Assembly (NCBI GenBank): GCA_013115135.1
Contig: JABANP010000319.1
Span: 1-59,322, forward strand
Direction: 5' to 3'
Length of the DNA: 59,322 bases
Origin: Perkinsus olseni
Lineage: Eukaryota; Perkinsozoa; Perkinsida; Perkinsidae
Positions 56,107 to 59,322 of the stretch are shown one piece after another (positions within the stretch are counted from its first letter, which is position 1; every line of letters starts with the position of its first letter). The position numbers were made by a program, and so were the translations under genes. The notes under the pieces are model-generated. The model was not told the origin of the DNA. It was given only the letters and a program-made list of their open reading frames with translations, and did no database searches.

Positions 56107-59100
56107 ATGCCTCCTTCGTTTCACCGACGAGCCTCCAGACCTGTGGTGAAGTCCGGTGCAGCCGCGGGGAGTCGACGAGAGTCTCTTCGACAGGACTTTC
56201 CTCGTCTATTGTCGAAGCGTGAGCAGGACTTCTTGCATAGGGACATGGAGCGAGAGCTAATGAAAGCGCCATCTCTACCTACTATAAGCCATCGGCCTCC
56301 TCCGCCTCTATTGAATCCCTCCACGACGTCCATCCAGGCGAAGGTTGACTTGTGCCTTGATCAAGCAGTGAAGTGCACCGACGAAGACCTCGAAAGGGCC
56401 GTCAAGAACGTCTTTGATGTGGTCGAGTCGCTCCCGTCTCGAGGGGACTTCACGACTCCCGACCCCCGTATGCAGGCTTTACTGGCTCGAGTCACCGCAA
56501 GGACTGACCTATCCTCTGTTGACACGCTGTTCTACACAGCAATGCTTGGCCTTAGCGTCAGCGGCACGAACTGCGACCGTCTGTTCGAGGAGATCTTGTC
56601 GGTCGGTCGAGTCTACGAGGTTGCACCAACGAACCTTGTTCGACTGTTCCGCGCCAGGTCTTTGAGAACCTCCCCTAGTGATCTCGAGTGGCAAATACTG
56701 GCTTCGATGGTTACCAACGATATCAGACTGGTGGCTCTGGTCCCTTTATTGGAGCTTCTCGCCCTTGCTAAGGTCGAAGAGGCCACTTCTTGGGAGCTAG
56801 CTCTTGGGTCGCTCTCCTGGCTCACCTTGTCCGTCCCGGAGTTCCTCAGCTGCCTGGCTGCCTTGAAGGCCTGTCCCGATGTCGAGCTTGCTGCCAAGCA
56901 TTGTGCCAGAGCAGTGCATGCCCTGGACGATGGACTGGTCTACGAGCTGCTCTCATTGGCTGACCGAGATTCTCTTCTCTTCACACTTGCCATCCTCAAG
57001 CACCGCTTCGAATCGCGGGTTCTCTGCCCTCACCCATTACAGGTGGAAGTAGCAGACGGACCTGCACGACTGCTGGCTCGGAGGCTAGCCTCGGATATGA
57101 ACCTCGATCAAGCGGGGTTTCCGAGGATGTGCCGAGTTTCGATGGCACTCGTGCAGCTCGGTCGTCTACCAGACTGGACTGTGAAGGCCATAGAGAAGCG
57201 CCTGGCCTCGCCGAGGCTGGTGCTTCTCCCATCGGCCGGGGTTCAACCCACCGATCTGCTTAGTTTGATGTGGGCGTTACATCGATGGCCAAACTCATGG
57301 CGCCGGCGATCCGAGTGGGGTGCCCCCGACGGGCTCGGTGCCCAGCTCCACATGGCCCTCAGGGCACATCTAACCTCAGGTACCATGTCTGCTCGGATGT
57401 TACTAACGGCCGTCGAGTGCCTGGCGTCAATCACCACGAGGAAGACCAAACCGGTACTTCTTGATGCGATGCGAGAGGCGGCAAGACTGGCGCTGGAGAG
57501 TAAGGAGGACCTCACACTGAACGAGATCTGTATGGCGGCCGCGACCTACACTGTTCGACTGCAGTTCGCCTCGATTGAGCCACAGACAACGGTCGCCTTT
57601 CTACAGCTTCTGCATCAACGTGGACTGAGCAAACTCACCACTCCCCAACTGGCGGATCTTTGTGAAGTCCATTCTCATGCCCGCATAGTGACGGGCCTAC
57701 CGGAGACTTTGGACGCGCTGACCACGAGGCTCGCCGATACGGGCGGATTGATTGCTCCAGCCGTGGCTGCTAGGGTTTTGGTATCAGGGGCGAAGATGCA
57801 GGCAGGGGCACCTGAAGGTTTGATGCTTGCTCTGGCGAAGGCTGTCAACGCGGCTGACAACCTGCATCCCCGAGTAGCGGCAAGGAGCATATGGGGTATC
57901 ACAGCTTGGCTGGCCGGACGGCAAGGGGAGCCTGGATTGACGGTTGAGCTGGAAAAGCTTGTCATGGCTGTTGCCAGTAGAGAGTCGATGGAGACTGTGC
58001 TCGAGCACAGGGCCGTGTCAGGCATGCTGTGGCAAGCTCTGAGTATCCCGCACGGTGACATGGGGATACGCGAGACTCTAGGGGGATACAGAGCGCACTT
58101 GCTGGCCCTGGACCACAGCGATGAGTACAATACGCTCCCATCCGGGCCTATTCCGGATATCGACGGCCTTCTAGAGCAGGCTGGCCTCGGACGTACTCCC
58201 GCTCTCGAAGAGCACAAGGCAGCGGGCGGAAGTCCGCCTCTACTAGCTGACTCGAGAGAGGGCGAGGATGAAGGAGGGCCGATCGAGCCATCCGACGAAT
58301 TTAAGCTGAACCTAGCCTTGGCCGAGCCAGTTTTGGGGGATGCTGAGGGGATGGGAGGCTTTGGTGGAGCCGGTAAGGGGAGGGAGAGTCTCCCGGAATT
58401 GGACGCTGACATGCGTCAGATCTTGGGGGACCATGCGTGGAGGCAGTTGATCTGCGACAGTACCGAACGAGAGCGGGCTGCGACACAATCTGACGAGAAG
58501 CTGACTACCGCTAATGAATTGGATTCTAGGGAAGATGGTGAGGACCTCGACTCCCCGAAGGATGCGTCCTACCTAGCGGGACTAAGAGCAGCTGCGTTGA
58601 AACGAAGCCCTCGAGCAACATTCCCGAAACTACAGGGCTTGCTGGCTGACATTCTCAGTGCTCTGAAAGTGTGCCAGAGGCTACCCCGAGTAGGAAACGA
58701 GCTAGAACATGAGTGGCATAGAGACAGCGGGGGTTTCGAGTATTTACCTCGACTCCACGAGCAGTTCGACCTCGACTGGCTGCATAAGGGTGCCAAGATC
58801 GGTATTATGGTCTTGAGTCCACGCAGCTATGCTGTCGACGATCAGCGGCTTCTCCTCTGCGACGCAAGAATGTCCAAACTCCAGTTTGAGGCGCTGGGGC
58901 TAAACGTGGTGGTCCTGCATTCAGACTTCTTGAATGCAGCATACGACGTGGGAGAAGCCGAGTTGAAGAGGAGAGTTAAACGTGCTAACCGTCTACCTGA
59001 ATTAAACGATGATTTGGCAATGCTAAGAAGAAGCATTGATGTTGTTCTTGGCGTCGATGAAGGACGGGATGAGATCACTATATGTGCCCATGGAGTGTAG
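56107..59100 (+). CDS. Large helical-repeat protein with RAP-like C terminus
   Basis: A single 997-residue frame starts MPPSFHRRASRPVVKSG, a basic, hydroxylated N terminus that fits mitochondrial import. Most of the protein is repeated alpha helices of FASTK/octotricopeptide character, for example LLELLALAKVEEATSWELAL and TPQLADLCEVHSHARIVTGL. An acidic linker lies around residues 700-820. The end, KIGIMVLSPRSYAVDDQRLL then KLQFEALGLNVVVLHSDFLN, resembles the RAP (restriction-endonuclease-like RNA-binding) fold. RAP proteins in alveolates process mitochondrial RNA, so that role is inferred. Absence of introns over 3 kb is unusual here. The last 58 bp of the gene are duplicated downstream with its 3' flank. 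Confidence 0.7.
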   Translation: MPPSFHRRASRPVVKSGAAAGSRRESLRQDFPRLLSKREQDFLHRDMERELMKAPSLPTISHRPPPPLLNPSTTSIQAKVDLCLDQAVKCTDEDLERAVKNVFDVVESLPSRGDFTTPDPRMQALLARVTARTDLSSVDTLFYTAMLGLSVSGTNCDRLFEEILSVGRVYEVAPTNLVRLFRARSLRTSPSDLEWQILASMVTNDIRLVALVPLLELLALAKVEEATSWELALGSLSWLTLSVPEFLSCLAALKACPDVELAAKHCARAVHALDDGLVYELLSLADRDSLLFTLAILKHRFESRVLCPHPLQVEVADGPARLLARRLASDMNLDQAGFPRMCRVSMALVQLGRLPDWTVKAIEKRLASPRLVLLPSAGVQPTDLLSLMWALHRWPNSWRRRSEWGAPDGLGAQLHMALRAHLTSGTMSARMLLTAVECLASITTRKTKPVLLDAMREAARLALESKEDLTLNEICMAAATYTVRLQFASIEPQTTVAFLQLLHQRGLSKLTTPQLADLCEVHSHARIVTGLPETLDALTTRLADTGGLIAPAVAARVLVSGAKMQAGAPEGLMLALAKAVNAADNLHPRVAARSIWGITAWLAGRQGEPGLTVELEKLVMAVASRESMETVLEHRAVSGMLWQALSIPHGDMGIRETLGGYRAHLLALDHSDEYNTLPSGPIPDIDGLLEQAGLGRTPALEEHKAAGGSPPLLADSREGEDEGGPIEPSDEFKLNLALAEPVLGDAEGMGGFGGAGKGRESLPELDADMRQILGDHAWRQLICDSTERERAATQSDEKLTTANELDSREDGEDLDSPKDASYLAGLRAAALKRSPRATFPKLQGLLADILSALKVCQRLPRVGNELEHEWHRDSGGFEYLPRLHEQFDLDWLHKGAKIGIMVLSPRSYAVDDQRLLLCDARMSKLQFEALGLNVVVLHSDFLNAAYDVGEAELKRRVKRANRLPELNDDLAMLRRSIDVVLGVDEGRDEITICAHGV

Positions 59101-59266
59101 TTTCTGTAACCTAATTTCTGTTCGGTTGATAAAAAGCTACTTACTGGGTTATGGTGTTCTTGGCGTCGATGAAGGACGGGATGAGATCACTATATGTGCC
59201 CATGGAGTGTAGTTTCTGTAACCTAATTTCTGTTCGGTTGATAAAAAGCTACTTACTGGGTTATGG
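59043..59266 (+). repeat. 112-bp direct tandem duplication over the 3' end of the RAP-like gene
   Basis: Bases 59043-59154 are repeated at 59155-59266, apparently without a difference. The unit holds the last codons, the stop TAG and about 54 bp of 3' flank including TTGATAAAAAGC. The second copy cannot extend the protein. It is either a very recent duplication or an assembly overlap artefact. Confidence 0.95.
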
Positions 59267-59322
59267 GAGGCATTTGCGTTGTGGCAGTCGGTCGGACTTT
59301 GAGCTCTTTTGCACGCTACCGA

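Noticed and set aside
57675..58412. 245-residue minus-strand ORF inside the RAP-like gene
   Set aside because: Low-complexity Ser/Pro composition antisense to a 997-residue frame; no motif.
1..59322. Bacterial or viral origin, CRISPR arrays, defence islands
   Set aside because: Spliced genes with eukaryote-specific families (tubulin acetyltransferase, USP, SAC3, Pumilio) dominate; no regularly spaced repeats, cas genes, integrase or capsid genes were seen.

Overview
The window looks like nuclear DNA of an alveolate protist. My best guess is Perkinsus, from memory of such genes and not from any search. Genes are compact and intron-rich. I could assemble most of them by joining reading frames across GT...AG introns, typically about 45-75 nt long, whose phases agree. 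They include flagellate functions (alpha-tubulin acetyltransferase), organellar functions (IF-2, membrane-anchored dihydroorotate dehydrogenase) and several surface or secreted proteins with no family I recognise.

Layout. 1-6.0 kb: a Rab-like GTPase (+) converging on an LRR multi-pass membrane protein (-). 6.3-14.1 kb, all +: a hypothetical gene, a 65-residue mitochondrial-like protein, two tandem paralogous type I membrane proteins, and an alpha-tubulin acetyltransferase. 14.4-51 kb, all -: SAC3/THP3-like, Pumilio, UbiA prenyltransferase, a small basic protein, two copies of an intronless AAAP amino-acid transporter interleaved with a live and a decayed copy of a coiled-coil gene, a class I methyltransferase, a small secreted protein, dihydroorotate dehydrogenase, a membrane protein, a decayed DHODH fragment, a USP-type deubiquitinase with DUSP domain, IF-2, and two poorly resolved gene regions. 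52.3-59.1 kb, all +: two tandem PLAC8-type Cys-rich proteins, a coiled-coil protein and a large RAP-like protein whose 3' end is tandemly duplicated.

Three patterns stand out. (1) Genes lie in long same-strand blocks, with a (GAT)n microsatellite at the tail-to-tail switch near 14.2 kb. (2) Local duplication is frequent: type I membrane genes, PLAC8 genes, an AAAP plus coiled-coil unit, DHODH 5' part, a 55-bp repeat and a 112-bp repeat. (3) At least seven conserved reading frames are interrupted by a single extra base, always +1. Residual assembly insertions are the simplest reading, but raw reads or cDNA are needed to exclude true frameshifting or decay. No CRISPR, rRNA, integrase or transposase gene was found. 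Two tRNA-like B-box elements were seen, one inside an intron. All spliced models are hand-built and unverified.
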